From assembly GCA_019828595.1 (NCBI GenBank), contig JAHQRK010000021.1, positions 1,116,001 to 1,180,000 of the forward strand: a DNA stretch of 64,000 nucleotides, read 5' to 3'. Numbering within the stretch: position 1 is the first letter of the stretch; the number at the start of each line of letters is the position of its first letter. This stretch comes from Aphanomyces cochlioides. Lineage: Eukaryota; Oomycota; Saprolegniomycetes; Saprolegniales; Verrucalvaceae. This document shows positions 1-13,517 of this stretch, in pieces. Both the position numbers and the translations under genes were made by a program. Under the pieces are notes generated by a model that saw only the letters and a list, made by a program, of their open reading frames with translations, was not told where the DNA came from and made no database searches.

Positions 1-277
1 CATCCTTCGACTGAGCATCGACCGCCACCCTGCGTTTCACTCAGCACCAAGTCTACATCGCAGTACGTACTCCGTGACGAATGCACCTTCCTTTACTCAC
101 GACGGCATTGGCGCACTGATCGACCTTACACCGTCGTTTGGATGTTGTTGTCGGTACTGGAACATTCTTCTCGTGATCCGATGAATCCATGTCATGGCAG
201 AACTCGTTGTAAAACACCGTCGTGAGGAGGTCCTGGATTTCTTCATCCAAGGAGACAGAGCTCAGTGTGTAGATCAT
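1..277 (-). CDS. WRKY19-like Cys/His zinc-finger protein, 5' part only (runs off the window)
   Basis: This is the beginning of a two-or-more-exon gene read leftward. Exon 1 is 277-71, from the first ATG of the open frame (MIYTLSSV...). It ends in a finger unit of the form RCKVDQCANAVVSKGRCIRHG. A GTACGT donor follows at 70. The intron ends in CGCAG at 31-30, and exon 2 resumes in frame as GGGRCSVEGC before the window ends. This gives the joined HGGG(K/R)RC linker typical of the oomycete WRKY19-like family, and it matches the four other copies in this window. The family name is historical: there is no WRKYGQK domain. The repeats are C-x4-C ... C-x2-H units, probably zinc-binding, but the biochemical role is not known. 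The open frame reaches upstream to 367 without an ATG. An alternative is that the real start lies in an unseen upstream exon. Confidence 0.72.
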
Positions 278-686
278 GAATGAAATTTGAGGATGGCACC
301 TTTCAGATCGACTGATTGAAACGGGGTGACATTTTATAAACGAGATCCATTTTGGAATATTTTCCAACTTGACTTTTTTCCATCCTGTTCATCCAAATAT
401 TCGGTTCAAATAATACGGTACAAGGGCGCGCTCTGTCGTTGTGTTGGGCTGACGGACCTCGGATTGCATTTCCATTTCTCAAATCCAGATGAAGCAATCA
501 AAAAAGTAAATCTTGCATAAAAAATATAATTTCATGGTGTCTTCTAATAAGCTCGTTTCGGGTGAAGGCTGAAATCTCACGAAGAAAACATATTTGGTAG
601 GTTATAAATTTGTGAAGGTATTACGTTATAGCGAATGAGAGGGCAGAAGAGTTTTCCTTTTAATTGAGCATTGCCCTTCGACAAGA
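278..686. other. intergenic, nothing recognised
   Basis: This is the 5' flank of the minus-strand zinc-finger gene. Short frames on both strands have no recognisable motif. Any promoter for that gene should lie here, but no clear element is visible. Confidence 0.5.
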
Positions 687-1718
687 TCATTCTCCAAGAG
701 GTGGAAAATCCACGTTACCAATACGCCCGCTAGACAGGTATTCCGACACAAAATGATATCCGTTGAGGAGAACCGTGCTTGACCAAGGCGTCAGCACGAC
801 AAATTTTGTCAATGAAGTTCGTGCACTTGGACCTCTTCCTACCTGTGCGTCTGTGATCTGCTTGATAAAAGCAGCGTTATCACGATGAAATTCGCGAAAT
901 AGCAAGAATCATAACTTCGACAACAGCCTCTATATTAGCCATTGCATCCCTATACCTTTGTAGAGGTATAAATTATCATAAGCATTTCATGTGCTGGAGA
1001 GGGCCTTTCATGTCATCAAGCCCAGTAGTGATTTGCAAGTAGTTTTATCTGGCCCCACGTCACTGGTGGCAACGATTTTTAGAAGCATCTCTGGGACATT
1101 CATGCGGTGGTGCAGGTAGACTTCAACCATGACCAATTTTGCACTTCTTTCGCATCACCACGCAGAGTGCGCCTTTCATCCACATACATGAACTTTTGTT
1201 GTCCTTTGGATATCCTCAAGGCAAATACTACATAACTTGGGTGGCGGCAAGAACGGCGTATCATTCCGATGCACGAATATAGTTGAGTAGATTGGCAAGG
1301 TTTTATGCTTACTAGAACATTTTCAGCTGAAAAACCTTCGATAGATCCACAGTCGACGCACATCATAAGGTGGAATCGGTGTCTTGAACGAGTTCCAATG
1401 CAAAATGTCCAGTGACGTTAATCTTACATCTCACTTCGCTACACAATTTAAAAACTTTGCACCCCGTCGACAAGCGTCGAGAGGGTGGAGGATTAATATT
1501 GAGTTTTCTGGCACCACAGAGTGATTGGTTCGCCTTTAAAGTAGAGTAGCACGAAAGAAAAGATCTCTTGAGACATTGTCATTGTCACAAAACTTGACCA
1601 ACGTGCTTGACTGATACTCGAGGGTGATATGGGGCTGGCCTTGGTTTGATCTTTCTACGATAGTTGTGAAATAGCTCGGTGCCAAGACCAAAGCCAAGTC
1701 AGCCGTAGTCAACGTCAT
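687..1718 (-). pseudogene. possible decayed protein gene, minus strand
   Basis: Three minus-strand open segments follow one another: 1718-1536 (starts MTLTTADLALVLAPS), 1366-1100 (contains YVVFALRI, then RTLRGDAKEVQNWSWLK) and 905-687 (contains FHRDNAAFIKQ). They read like protein rather than random frames. The middle one has a faint flavour of the C-terminal half of the oomycete START/M96-type proteins, of which a good copy lies at 29.4 kb. No splice signals join them convincingly and I cannot assign a family. It is reported as a weak candidate for a degraded gene. Confidence 0.2.
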
Positions 1719-4700
1719 TGTGGTGTGTTCTAAAGGTCATTTTAATGCCAAGATGCAGTCTTTTGTCGTTATTACTTGCCATGAAAATGTTTAATGTTAG
1801 AATAGAGAGGCATGATACATATTATTCGGTGGATCTGCTGGTCGCAGCTTGATATGTTTAAGCTATAGGTCGAAATTGCTTGTATTCTTCATAGAAGCAA
1901 CCTTACATGCTTTGCATGTATGCTGTGACTTCTGTCGTGCTCTCCCACGATCTCTGTCGAGTGTACAGTAATCCCTTGGTCGAAGATTTCTTGAGTCAAA
2001 GAAGATATGATCGACAATTAGTGACGTGACGGAGTGGACTTTGCTCCCTTCGAAAACTGGGCAAAAAACCTACAGTGAATGGCGAGGGAAAATAAACAGA
2101 AAAGCGCTGAGGTGAATATCAAAGTTCCTTCTGAACAGAGAATTTGAGTCATGCTCTACAGCCCTTTCATGAGTCTATCCAATGTCTTAATCAAATCCTT
2201 GTCATCATCACTTCCCGTTAACGTTACAACATTTGCGACAAGGAAATGCATAAGCCATTTGCAACAAGGCCTCTCGCGTTTTGACAAACTCTGCAAGTGA
2301 CTAAACCAGCGTGATGGGGGCGATTAACACAATAGTTTCTCTTGTAGTTAGTTTAATGACAGAAGTATTGAAACATTGAAGATATGGAGAAGATTTTACT
2401 GAATTGACTGCCGCAACCATGCTTCGACATGGGCGAGACACAGAAGCAGTTCAGAAGAACTCTCGTCTGTGCCTCAATGACGTGAGGTTGCACAGTTTTT
2501 ACTCCAGAAATGTCTCGCACATTGTTCAGATCGCAATGGCTTTGGCTAATAAATGCACGCATTTTAAAAATTTACCAATCGAATGAACGAACGTCGTGTT
2601 TCAACTATAATTAAAGAACCAATCCAGGAACAGAGCAAGGAAAGGCATCAGGACTTTTCTAACGGAACGAAGGTGAACCATAACGAGGAATTCAAAGGTA
2701 GAGTTCATCCTTCGCCTGAATTACCCCCATGGTGCATTTGGTATTATCGTAGCCCAGCAATTTTATCAAGAACATGAAAAAGGTAAAGTCAAGTTGAATC
2801 CAATTCAACGAAGTACTTGTCACGTCATGAATTATGGATTACTTTGGCCTCATTTGGTTGGCACGACATTGGTCACTACGAATTGCAAATCGCACAAGTT
2901 GTGTTGGTGATACGAATCGTATTGATGTTTTGGTCATTGCGCCGTTTACGTGGAATGAAATGTATATATGGATATCTCGAGATATCATGGTACAGCCGAA
3001 CATGGACGCAAGATGGACTTGAAAAAGGATCATCAAAAGAAATGACAAGCATTGATTTATGTATCTCTTTTACCAGCGTTATTTGGCAAAGCTTCCCCCT
3101 CCTAATGCATCAAGTTTTCCAATACATCGCTGTTTTGTCGTGATTAATGGCGGTTTGATTGGCATTATCAACATGGCTGTAATAATTGATCCAAGTCCTA
3201 AAAATGTTTAGCAACGCGTTTGATGTTGCTCGTGCATTCATCTATCATAGCGGTCTGTACAATTTTTGCAACTTCCAGCATGGTTAAAGATACAGCTTTC
3301 AAAATCTTGCACGACTTGATAATTTGCTCTTTGCACTTGTTGAACCTTTATGCAAATTTATGCAAAGCCAAGACTGAGCTCTCAGGATTTTGATGTGCAA
3401 TACGTGAATAAATGAGAGTTCTGTCTAATGCGAACTGCCATGTCATGACAATTACGATGGTCCATTCTTTCAATTGAAAATGACATCAAAGCAACGTCCA
3501 TGGTATTGTCAAGAATTGCTTCCTGATGATGACGTCATCGTTTGCTTGCTACCAACCGATATTGTGATATGTTTAGAACTCAAGCTTTTTCAATACTTGA
3601 CATTGGTGACGTTCTACTAAGAAAGAATACGCGAGTTACTGAACCAAGGAGTCATTTCACGTCAAGTCCATTGGATCAGTGAAAATCTGGTAATATTTCA
3701 AGAAATTTGGTGACGAGTCATTACTCTGGAATAACTTCTTTGACGATTTTGAGGCAAGCACAATGTCTACCAGGAACTCACAAGAAAGGTAAACTTTGTC
3801 GAGGCGTCAAGCTATTCCCATACTTATAACTTGGGAGTATTTCCAGACAGTCATTTGCACTCCGATAGGTATTGACTTACTCGTATATCACTACTGTTAT
3901 TTCCAGTGAACTGCTTGAAAGACGAATGAACTACAAGCGGCATCATAATATCTTGTGATCTTTCATACTGACATCATTTTAGCCGCGCTGTTACATTGTG
4001 CCTACACAAGACATTTTGTTCTAATGGGCAGAAAGTTGAATGCACTTTGATTCATCCTCGGCCAAATTTTAGCTCACTTCAATTTGACAGAAATTGATTA
4101 GCTTCTGTCAAATGCAAGAATTAACTAGCTTTCATCCACGACGAAACGAGTTGCATCCTGCCAGTATAATTTCCAAATAATGTATTTCAATGAAAGCTTG
4201 ACCGCAGTGTCGTCGGCAGCCAACGCCGTAACTTTGAATAGCCGTTTACAAAGCTCGACAGACAGCATCGCCTGCACCAAAAGGATTTGATCAAGAAAAT
4301 CTCCACATGTAATCAAGAATGGATGACGTTCTCTGTACATGTACCACATATCCATGCCAAGCTTCCGCTTCATGACAAATAATTTTCACACGACCGACAC
4401 AAAGTTAAAATTCTCAACTCGCGATTAGCTATGAAACTTGTCTTGTGAAATTCTACGCATTTCGCTCACTAATTTCAAACTATTTGAATCCTTTGCACCT
4501 ACGGCGATGAGTAAGAAGTGCGCGATTGCATTGAAATGAACCAACTCTCTGACAATGGCAAAAATTCCCCGGTGCTTGATAAGGACGGTTAAGACTTTAA
4601 ATTCTAATGAGGTTGACGCTTCATTTTGTGGTAGTAAATTCTCTAGAAATTGTTCCTGGTTGTGGCTATCCGTGGTATGTCATTGGAAGTCGCTGGGTCA

Positions 4701-7090
4701 ATGACTGAGCATTGCATATCACGATCAACAATAACAGGTTATCAGTCAATTCACTGCGATAAATCCACTAAGTTGTTAAATATGGATTAAATGCACCCTC
4801 TTTATGCCGTTATTGTACATGAATTAAGACATAGATTCTCAGATTCGACTCGAACGATGAAAGTGAATCGAAAGACTGACAACTGAAAATCTTCATAAAA
4901 CGCTTGTCATTTGGTATTTGGCTCATAAGTCATACCAATACTTCTCAAGCATGGACTCGTTGAGTTGCACAATGTGATGCCTCTCAACTCGATGCTTATT
5001 ATAAGGCTATCATATCGTTAAAACTTGACGTCAGTTTTGAGGTATGAGATGAAGATTGAACTTGAATTTGCTGCAGCTGTGCTTGCAGTTTGATTGTGAA
5101 CTTGGCTTGTTAAGACTTTTTGTAAGAGACACGAACAATGCAAATTTATTGAATTGCAACCTAGTACATATCAGCAACAACAATGGAGCTATAAATATTC
5201 AGATGAACAATATTATTCAGTTGTCTGTCCCGCTTGTTGACTTCGGGCAAATAAAGCGGATTTGCCTTTGCAGCTGCAAAACGGTGGATTGTAATAGTGC
5301 CCATAATTTTGATTCGTAACAAAACATTCACAAGATAAGTATGCCAAAATACGACTGCATTATCCTAGAGTTAGATTGTCGAGGTTTATTGGGATCTCAA
5401 ATAGAATACTCGGTATTCGATCACCTTGAAATCTTAAGCATGTCATCGATGAAATTATCTTATGGAAGAAATAAGTGAACTTACCACGAACATGGCCGAA
5501 TTTGACGCCAACTGTGAACTTCAAACCAGCCACCAGTCAACGTACAAGGTAATTGTCAAAGATGCACAAATACCATTTTTATTGGATATTTCAATAAATT
5601 TCGGGGTTGATAAGTTTCAGCTCGATTTTTCTCAAGACTCCAGGTCGCCTTATTTTCCAGTATTGGTGTAAATTCTCTCGAAGAATTTCTTTGGTGATGG
5701 GAGAGACATGAAATACTCAAACCTATTTGAGAGACAAAACGCTAGGGAGGTGATGGTGATATAAACGCTATCCAAGATTTTGCGACTGGAAAAACAATGG
5801 TCGATAAATAAAATGATAGAATTGGCAATGTTTAGTCGTCCAAATAGCTCTGGGCTGAAGTACCGTGCGTTTTGAAGAGATGTTAAAGTTAACATTTTGA
5901 ATGTCGGTACTGTACTGTAATAGTTTTTGGCGTGTTGGATCCTTTCCTTGTCTTCACTTCTAGATTTCGAGATTTTCCAGTTGAGTACTTCCAATTCAAA
6001 ATGACGTACAACGTCAACTGGTGTTTGGTTTCATTGTGCAAGTACTGTAGTTGATTCAAAGTAAACCCTGCTATATAATTCAGCGCTATTGACATGGCCT
6101 AGAAGACAAGGTTCTGATCAAATCGTCCAAACACGTAAATCCTCCAGGTGGATGCAATCAGCTGACAATCGGGTAGTTTTCCAGAGCAAGAGTTTTGTTT
6201 CCCATATTGTCTTTGGATTGTACTTGCAAACCATATAGGCTCCACGGAGACATTGCAAGAAAATGGATATGTTCGTCGCCAACATACCGTTGATGACCAC
6301 TTGCGAAATTCCAAAACTCTATCCGGACAAAACACCATGAGACTCTATATCAACAATACTACGTAATAGGGGTTTCAATCCAAATTTTTCCTGTGATATG
6401 TCATGAAATCTGATTGGTCAAAATTTGACTTCAAGTTTTCAACGAAACACCCTTCATCACACAGATTTTCAACAAGAAATTTGCTGTTGAGAATATATCC
6501 AACGTTGAAAAGGTTGGTGTACATGAGAAGTGAAAAAATTCTGTAGCAAGGACTCATAATCAATTACTTTCACTTCCCTATGAAAGGGAACCCCATTTGT
6601 GATTGGATACATTTTCTGAGACTTCCACAAACGACCATTTTTCAACATTTAGATTGAAACCCCTCAATATGTAATTAAAGAGTTTACAGTTAACTCATCA
6701 CAAATCATTGATTAAGGTTACACTATAAGACAACCCAATGATGAACCAGAATAATTGACGAGAAGACGTTTGATAAAATTTCAAAATATACAAAATCATA
6801 CAGACATACCTTGAAAAAGTGACTCCATGGTACAAATAAACTACTGTAAAAGCTGTATTTATTACACGACACCCACCAAATTGAGCGGCACCATGAGCAC
6901 CACTTACTCCATTCTTCTATATACTATAAATTAGTACAAAAGAATTCTGGGGGCGACTAGACACTAGATGAAAGGAAATCATCGAATGCTTCAATAAGTT
7001 TGTCGATTGCATTATTTCAAATTTCAAATTAAAATTATTATTTTATACAGGAAATCACCCAGCTTTGGTGCCAAAGGATTCAACATCAAA
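1719..7090. other. AT-rich stretch without a recognisable gene
   Basis: About 5.4 kb of AT-rich sequence holds only short open frames on both strands. None shows a catalytic motif or an exon-intron pattern that I can support. Two spots look slightly protein-like: 3080-3210 on the plus strand (LAKLPPPNASSFPIHRC) and 4373-4125 on the minus strand. Neither can be assigned. The stretch is probably old transposon debris and spacer. Confidence 0.5.
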
Positions 7091-7095
7091 ATTAG

Positions 7096-9336
7096 TTGTG
7101 TTCTGTCTGTCAGGCTATTAGCCTTAGTCAAGCACTCCAAGATTGTTTTCAGCCGCCTCCTTGCCATGAAGTCCAGGTCTACCGTTTAAAATGTCCGTCA
7201 AATGGGTGCACACAACTGAGCTGGTTGATATTAGAGTTCACGCATTACAAACTAGCCAAAATTAATGGGGTTCACGGTACTCACTACCGACGTCATTTTT
7301 ATATCCAACCGCTCCATCGTGTACACAGCTTCGCCGCAGTTAGCCTAAATTCTAGATCATGTAATCCCAGGTTTCTTCGGAGCCCATCTTAAGATGGATT
7401 TGAAGTCGCGTGCAGTGTTGTGGACTGTTTTGTACTTTTCAACAGGCTTACTGAAGACAACGGCCTTGCCGCCTTCCTTAAGACCGACAGTCCTACGAAT
7501 GACAAGGGTCGAATCATTACAAAACTCCGATGCAAGCTTCTGATTGCCCCGGTAACTCACACGATTATCCTCAACGAGTGTCAAGATGTCCCCGTCTGTT
7601 GGGACACTGGTGCTGACTGCAACGTTATCCCCCGTCAATTTATCCATGACTCCCAACCCCGGCTCAGTGTACCAGTTGTGTTCGTAGCTGCCGGTGGTGA
7701 AAGCTATCGATGCATTGACGAGGTTGAGTTCTCAGTCTAAACGACAACTGCAGTGGGTGGATGTTGGTATGGTCCGATTCTACGTCTTTGACGGTGATCT
7801 GGATGAGTGCATTATTAGCAACACAACTCTGAAGTCATTTGGCATCGATCTTGATCGCTGTTTTGAGCAGCTCGTCTCATCACCCAACATAGTCGAAGAC
7901 GACGGCGACGATGTCGCTGACGACATGGCGCACTGCACCCCCGATATAGTCTACGGCATCAACAACCTCCTCGATGAAGCTCGTCACAATGGTCTGCCAA
8001 GCACAATGGAGTCCAAGCTCTCCGGCTTACTCAATGAATTCCACGACGTCTGGCGAACAAAACTGCTACCCGATGGTCCTGTAAAACTCGCCCCTCTTAA
8101 GGTCACTCTTGTTGATGGTGCACGCCCCTTCGTCTGCAGAACTCGCAAGTGCCCACCTCTCCAGAGCGAGTTCCTTCGTACCTTCGTCGATGAGCTCGTT
8201 GTGAATGGTCTGTTCTATCGCAATAACCACAGTAAATGAGCATCACCTGCACTGCCTTGAAGAAGTTTACGGCCGGGTCCGAGTCTCCTGAGTTCCGCAT
8301 CACCATTGATTACCGACCCGTGAACCAACTCACCCTTCCACTCACTGGATCCATGCCCAACTTGGCTGTCGTAACTCAATGTCTGCGCGGAGCTGTTGCC
8401 ATTGCAACGTTGCAAAGTTTGACCTCTTTATGGGCTTCTGCCAAATGCCCCTTGACCCATCATGCCAAGAATACTTAAGCTTCCGCACGGACGATGGCAT
8501 TTTTACACCTACACGTGTCCCCCAAGGCGCGTCCGATTCACCCATTCACTTCCAAAACCAGATGCAATTGGTGCTTGGTGACCTCCTGTACAATCACGCA
8601 CTCGTATGGATCGACGATGTCCTTATCTTTGCGACGACTCATGAAATATTTGTCTCCAAGCTACGCCAATTCTTCACCTGACTCAAGTCCCACTCGCTCA
8701 CCTTGAATCTGAAGAAATCGACTATCTATTGCACGTCAACTGCGTGGTGTGGACGTCTAATCAATTGTGATTGCGTTACTCAAGACCCAGAGCGAATTTC
8801 CGCCCTCACCCAACTTCCCACACCCTCCACTGCAGCTAAGCTGCAGTCATTTCAGTGTGCTGTCAATTGGCATCCTTGATTTTGCTCGAATCTCTGCCAT
8901 TTGTATGACAAGCTCAACACTGCTCTCGCTCACTCTAATCGCACGAAACGTCCCGCTGCTGGTATCCACCTTGACTGGTCCTCCCAAGACGTCGACGTCT
9001 TCAACCGTCTTATCGCATCCATCGGCAATTCTGTCCCTCTCTCCTTCCCCTCTGAGGATGACGAAATTTGTGGCTTCACTGACGCCTCTCCAACTGGTTG
9101 GTGTATCGTCGTCACGCAGGTCCCATGTCTTGATCCCTCGCACCCCATCACCTCCCTCCCGCATCGCCTCCTCGTTTGCTAGAGTGGATTATTCCGTGGA
9201 GCGCAACACAACTGGAGCATCACTGAGCGCGAGGCATACCTATCATTGCCAGCGTCCCGTTCAAACTTATGAGTCACCTCCAAGAAGAGTCACTCCAAGT
9301 CAGTCTAGACCCCATACATTTGCTCTTGACTCTTGA
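7096..9336 (+). mobile_element. shattered Ty3/gypsy retrotransposon pol region
   Basis: Plus-strand segments in changing frames follow the order of a gypsy pol. A retropepsin with the DTGA active site (CWDTGADCNVIPRQF) lies near 7595-7650. A reverse transcriptase follows: FRITIDYRPVNQLT near 8295-8335, then FDLFMGFCQMPLD near 8420-8455. Next come FTPTRVPQGASDSP and VWIDDVLIFA near 8500-8630, where the IDD corresponds to the catalytic YxDD. An RNase H-like piece (DDEICGFTDASPTGWC) lies near 9058-9110. Stops and frame changes occur every 100-500 bp, so it cannot be expressed as one protein. The sequence to about 9.86 kb may be the integrase side but has no readable HHCC or DDE. LTRs were not found. 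This copy differs in sequence from the younger element at 58 kb. Confidence 0.75.
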
Positions 9337-11190
9337 AGTCAAGTCAAGCGTTAACTAGATTCACTACCACGGAGTAGTCGCGGTGCCTACTGTACTTGTT
9401 GACCATCTCGTGTGGGAGCGGTAAGACGGGTACACAACCTATCGGCGATCGCACTGGCTTAATGGTTTCGCTGGCATTGAAGAAGCACCTCTCTTCCTTG
9501 GGTGTTTGTCACCTTTGTGTCTTCACGGCGCACGAACTTCTTGTATTCAGTCCACTTGGTGACCGATCTCGGACATTGGCTTATAGCCTTGATCAAGGCT
9601 AACGCCATCGTTTGGTTTCAACGACATCATCGTGGCCGTGAATCAGTCGCTTAAGTTGTTTGTTGAGACTGGTGAACTCGCCGAAATCCTTTCGTACAGG
9701 ATGCAAATTGCCAGTGATGGTAAAGCTCATTTAGAACTCCACTCTCGAGAAGTCATCGTAATTGTCTTCATTGCTGAAGAATTCATGTTCGTCTTGAGCA
9801 AGACGAGCTATACTGTATCGTATCGGGGATGCAAGTCACCTAATATGTCCTCTTAGTCTCTTGGAAAATCGTTTTGTGAGCGTTCGGCCTTGTATTAGAG
9901 CGTGATAGGTAATCTATTCCAGTTGCCTGAAAAAATTTACAGCAAATGATTATGACTTTATTTCATGATACGCGTCTGAAATGTGCAAAATTCTGAGCAA
10001 TTGTGATAGAGATTTTATCACAGTTACCCAACAAACGAATATGGCGGATATAAGCTTCGTTTACTCGCCAGATAAAGTCTGATTGACAACGTGAGATGTC
10101 CCGAATAAGTTTAACATCTAGCGTAGTCATAGTCTTGGCTATCTGCAACACAAAATCAGGCAAACCTCCGCGAAGTTCATCCTGCATTTCATCAAAGGCT
10201 TTATTAGATTAGCATCTAATCATATCGCGTTATACGGTGTGATAGGAATCCTATCACAGATGCCTTCATTATTATTGATTTGATACAAATTTGAGTAGCG
10301 GCGCAATCGAATCACGCCAAAGAACCGATCCGCGAATCGATCCCATTGGCTGATTTTTCAATGTCAGGATTTGATTGGTCCAAATTGGTCTTGAATGTTA
10401 TATTAGACAATCAAAACGATTGATAAACGACTCAACAAATCACGCCGATATCCGAAATTTTGCTCGAAAGCACATAATGCAACTTTCGTAGGAAAATATT
10501 GCTGTCGTATGGCAAAAAGTAGAAGGATATTTTCTACATTTTCTGTTTCACCTTTTTGAATTTGAGTAGATTCAATAATAAAACCAAGTCAAAAATTTAG
10601 TCTGAAATTTTATCGAAATCGTAGAATCAAATCTTCTACCAGTCATATTGATCTCTAATTGGTCAAAATTTTCGATTTTGCTCCTGGTCATCAAGGCTTG
10701 ATGATCAAGCCCATCATCAAGGACGACAGGGCAACAAGTTCATAGTTGAATAGAGTAATACAAAGCTAACAAATTACCCTCAACACATACTTGATTGTCA
10801 TTCTTTTTTGTGGTGTATACGATGTGTTAAACTCTTAAAATCATATTGCAACTTGGCGTGTAACGCTGGAGTTTACAATAGTTCATTAAGCCAATTGCGA
10901 TTGAATCATGGAAACAGTATTGTGGAGTCGTGGTTACATGTACTTTAGCTACATTTTGGTGTTTCTGCGTCGTTTAACTGCAAACATAATAACATGTAAC
11001 TTTGAAATCTGTTAAACGCTTCCACTGGATCAGTGGCATCACATTGCAAGCATACATCAAAACGAGGTAATTGAGTCCTAGCCTCACCAATGGCATGCTA
11101 AGTATATGTTAATTTATTGCTGTAGTTCCTGCTAAACGCAAGCAAAGATCATTACAATTATATGTATTCACTTAGAACAGATTTTAATCC
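9337..11190. other. AT-rich spacer, nothing recognised beyond possible pol debris
   Basis: The plus-strand frames at 9396-9856 may be the eroded tail of the retrotransposon to the left. From 9.9 to 11.2 kb the sequence is AT-rich, with no gene and no repeat that I can define. Confidence 0.45.
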
Positions 11191-12541
11191 GCAGCAGTAG
11201 TCCATAAGTTTGTTTCAATGCTTGCCGCATCATATACAGTATGCGCTTTTTTCTAAGTGTGAATCGGTGGCATGCATCATCGATGATGTGATGGTCTAAC
11301 AGCATCTTCTAAATCAATTGCGGTCGTCCCAAAAAACGCAGCCACGACGAAATCGAAACTCAAGTCAAGGAAGCACCACTCTATGCACGCCAAACAACGC
11401 GTTCCTTGGCGTCCAGCTCGAAGATTCCGAAGACAACGCTCCTTCGATTTAAGAAGGAGAGCAAGAAGCTTCGCGGCCGATCCAACTACATCAAGCCAGT
11501 CATGAAACCATCCAATGCCCTGGCACGTGTGTGGTTTGCTTTGTCCTTCTTGAAACCTTCGTTGGAGAGAAACCACATTTTCTCAAATATGCACAACCTT
11601 GTGCATATTGATGAAAAGTGGTTTTATTTAACGAAGGTTAAGAGAAAATTCTATGCTTTTGACGACGAAATTTTGCCTCATCGCGTAGCCCCATCCAAGC
11701 GCTTCCTCACAAAGGTCATGTTCCTCGCCGCAGTGGCAAGGCCGTGCTACGATCACAGCAAGAAACAAATGTTCGACGGAAAAATCGGAGTTTGGCCTTT
11801 CGTCAAATTAGTCCGCGCAAAAAGAACCAGCAAAAATCGACCCAAGGAAACTATTTTGACCGCACCTCAAACCGTTGACTCTGAAGTCTATCAAGAAATG
11901 ATCGTCAAAAAAGTTGTGCCAGCTATTTTGTCCAAGTTTCCTCGGCGAGATCTCAAGGATACAATATTTCTCCAACAAGACAACGCGAGCCCTCACAACC
12001 AAGTCACAACAAAATTTTTGAAAGAGCGCGGCATCCAAGGAATTGAAGTTGCAAATCAGACCCCCAATAGCCCGGACTTTAATGTCCTAGATCTAGGATA
12101 TTTTAACTCTATTCAAAGTCTACAGTCCCAAAAGATGACTCGAACGATCGAGGAATTGATTGGTGCTGTGGAAACATCGTTCTGTGAGTTGCCCATCGAC
12201 ACCCTCTCCAAGACATTCATTACACTGCAGAAAGTAATGGAGAAATCACTTGATGAATCTGGAGGGAATGGGTATAAAATTCCTCACATGAACAAGGATA
12301 GTCGTATCAGCGACCTATCGTCCTTCAATGTCCAATGCGATCCGGCGGTATTTGCCAAGGCATCCGAAATATTGAAATCCCAAGAATCAGTAGGCACGAC
12401 GATTTAAAAAAATTGAATATAATTTTTCTCGTTGATTATTCAGTCTTGCGGTTCAATACAAATTTCAAGATATAATTGGACGCTAATGCATACAAAAATC
12501 AAGTGTAAAGAATAGGACAATAATTATGGACCAGAGTAGTA
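11191..12541 (+). mobile_element. mariner-like transposon with right terminal inverted repeat
   Basis: The element carries a mariner-like transposase gene. Its right end, 12514-12541, reads GACAATAATTATGGACCAGA followed by GTAGTA. The same end sequence recurs at 50924-50949 beside a second mariner-like gene, which identifies it as a family terminus. The left end is less certain. A degraded match to the inverse of this terminus (AGTCCATAAGTTTGTTT) lies at about 11199-11215, and the boundary given rests on that. A terminal TA fits a TA target site. The total length of about 1.35 kb suits a mariner-like element. Confidence 0.6.
11313..12407 (+). pseudogene. mariner-like (DDD-type) transposase, start lost
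   Basis: This is a continuous frame of 364 codons after a stop at 11310. The N-terminal part resembles the helix-turn-helix of this family (RSLASSSKIPKTTLLRFKKE). The catalytic domain follows, with HIDEKWF (first Asp) near 11607, LQQDNASPH (second Asp) near 11970 and the block NSPDFNVLDLGYF carrying the third Asp near 12070. This pattern belongs to the plant and oomycete mariner-like group rather than animal mariners. The protein would cut and paste DNA at TA sites. No ATG precedes the HTH in frame, so the 5' end is truncated, shifted, or supplied by an unseen upstream exon. Apart from that the frame is undamaged to the stop, which suggests fairly recent activity. Confidence 0.8.
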
Positions 12542-13359
12542 TCAATGATTGACGATCGCATGAGATCTTTACGAGGAACCCAAATATATCTGGGTGAGTT
12601 GAACTGAATACTGCGTGGTGATGTGGCGTATCTCCCAATTGAGCAAATGCCAAACTTACCATGGCTAGTCAATATTATTAATAGCTTTAGCTATAACGTT
12701 ATGTCTGTTGGAGCATCCCCACCGGCTGCTTTAAACGCTATTCTTTATTGATTGGACGAATATTTTAGCGTTTTTAGTGCCCACACCGGGGAACTGTATA
12801 TTTAAGCGTGTGCGCCAGACGGCGCTGTAAAGCCAAATTTATCGCCAGATCTGTCAAGTTTTATATCGGCTAGCGTCTCTGCGTCTACTATGGACAAGGT
12901 TTTGGACAACCTTGCTGACGACGACTCCTTTGGATTGTTGGCAGACCATTTCAAAGACGACACACTCGATAAAGCTCATTCAACCTTCCTACGATCAAAA
13001 CAAATGAAGAGGCAGAAGGATACAGTCTCTCGAAGTCCATAGTCAGTCTCAGCAGTGACCGGTGTGAATTTGATTTTCTGATGCTGTACTTCAGTCTCTT
13101 TCTCCGACTCTAAACTAAAAGTACAGCATCGTGATTAGAGCAGCCGATGGGGATGCTCTTAGCATCCTAAGTAAGCTCGTTCTTTCCCAGCAGCGGTAGA
13201 AGAGTGCAGTCGACGCTGACTAGTCGCAGATTTCAGTTGACTAGTATATTAAACCTAATTGCATATGTGCGTTTTACCGGCAAATTGCAATCCTTTTAAA
13301 AGTAATATCCTGACTATTGTGGTTTTAATAAAAAAACTGGAGTCGTGCAGAATTAATTT
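12542..13359. other. intergenic; no supported gene
   Basis: This holds one 50-codon plus-strand frame (12890-13042) with an acidic start. It is not enough to call a gene. The rest is spacer leading into the 158-bp repeat. Confidence 0.45.
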
Positions 13360-13517
13360 TGACGCAATTGAAGCATACAAATTTCAAGTGAAAAGAAATT
13401 GAATGTTTCGAACATGTTTTCAAACATTTAAAACGTTTGAAATTACACTATTTAATGGTCATGATCGAGGTCAATACAAGAAAATGTTTGCGTAAACTTT
13501 AAATAGTGTATGCGTCA
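13360..13517 (+). repeat. 158-bp dispersed repeat, copy A (MITE-like)
   Basis: The repeat is bounded by TGACGCA on the left and TGCGTCA on the right, which are inverted. It contains an internal inverted pair, ACACTATTTAA and TTTAAATAGTGT. A reverse-oriented copy lies at 29135-29274. Looser homology continues outside the left boundary here and outside the right boundary of the other copy, including the stretch around AAAAAACTGGA. It is either a small non-autonomous transposon or a fragment of a larger duplicated flank. Confidence 0.6.

Noticed and set aside
2817..3143. 108-codon plus-strand frame with hydrophobic residues
   Set aside because: Three overlapping frames look equally protein-like and none has a motif.
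6099..6563. Cluster of minus-strand frames of 60-79 codons
   Set aside because: The composition follows AT-rich sequence, with no conserved block and no splice pattern.
12890..13042. 50-codon acidic plus-strand frame (MDKVLDNLADDDSFG...)
   Set aside because: Its start faintly resembles acidic N-termini of oomycete START proteins, but it ends in a stop with no joinable exon.
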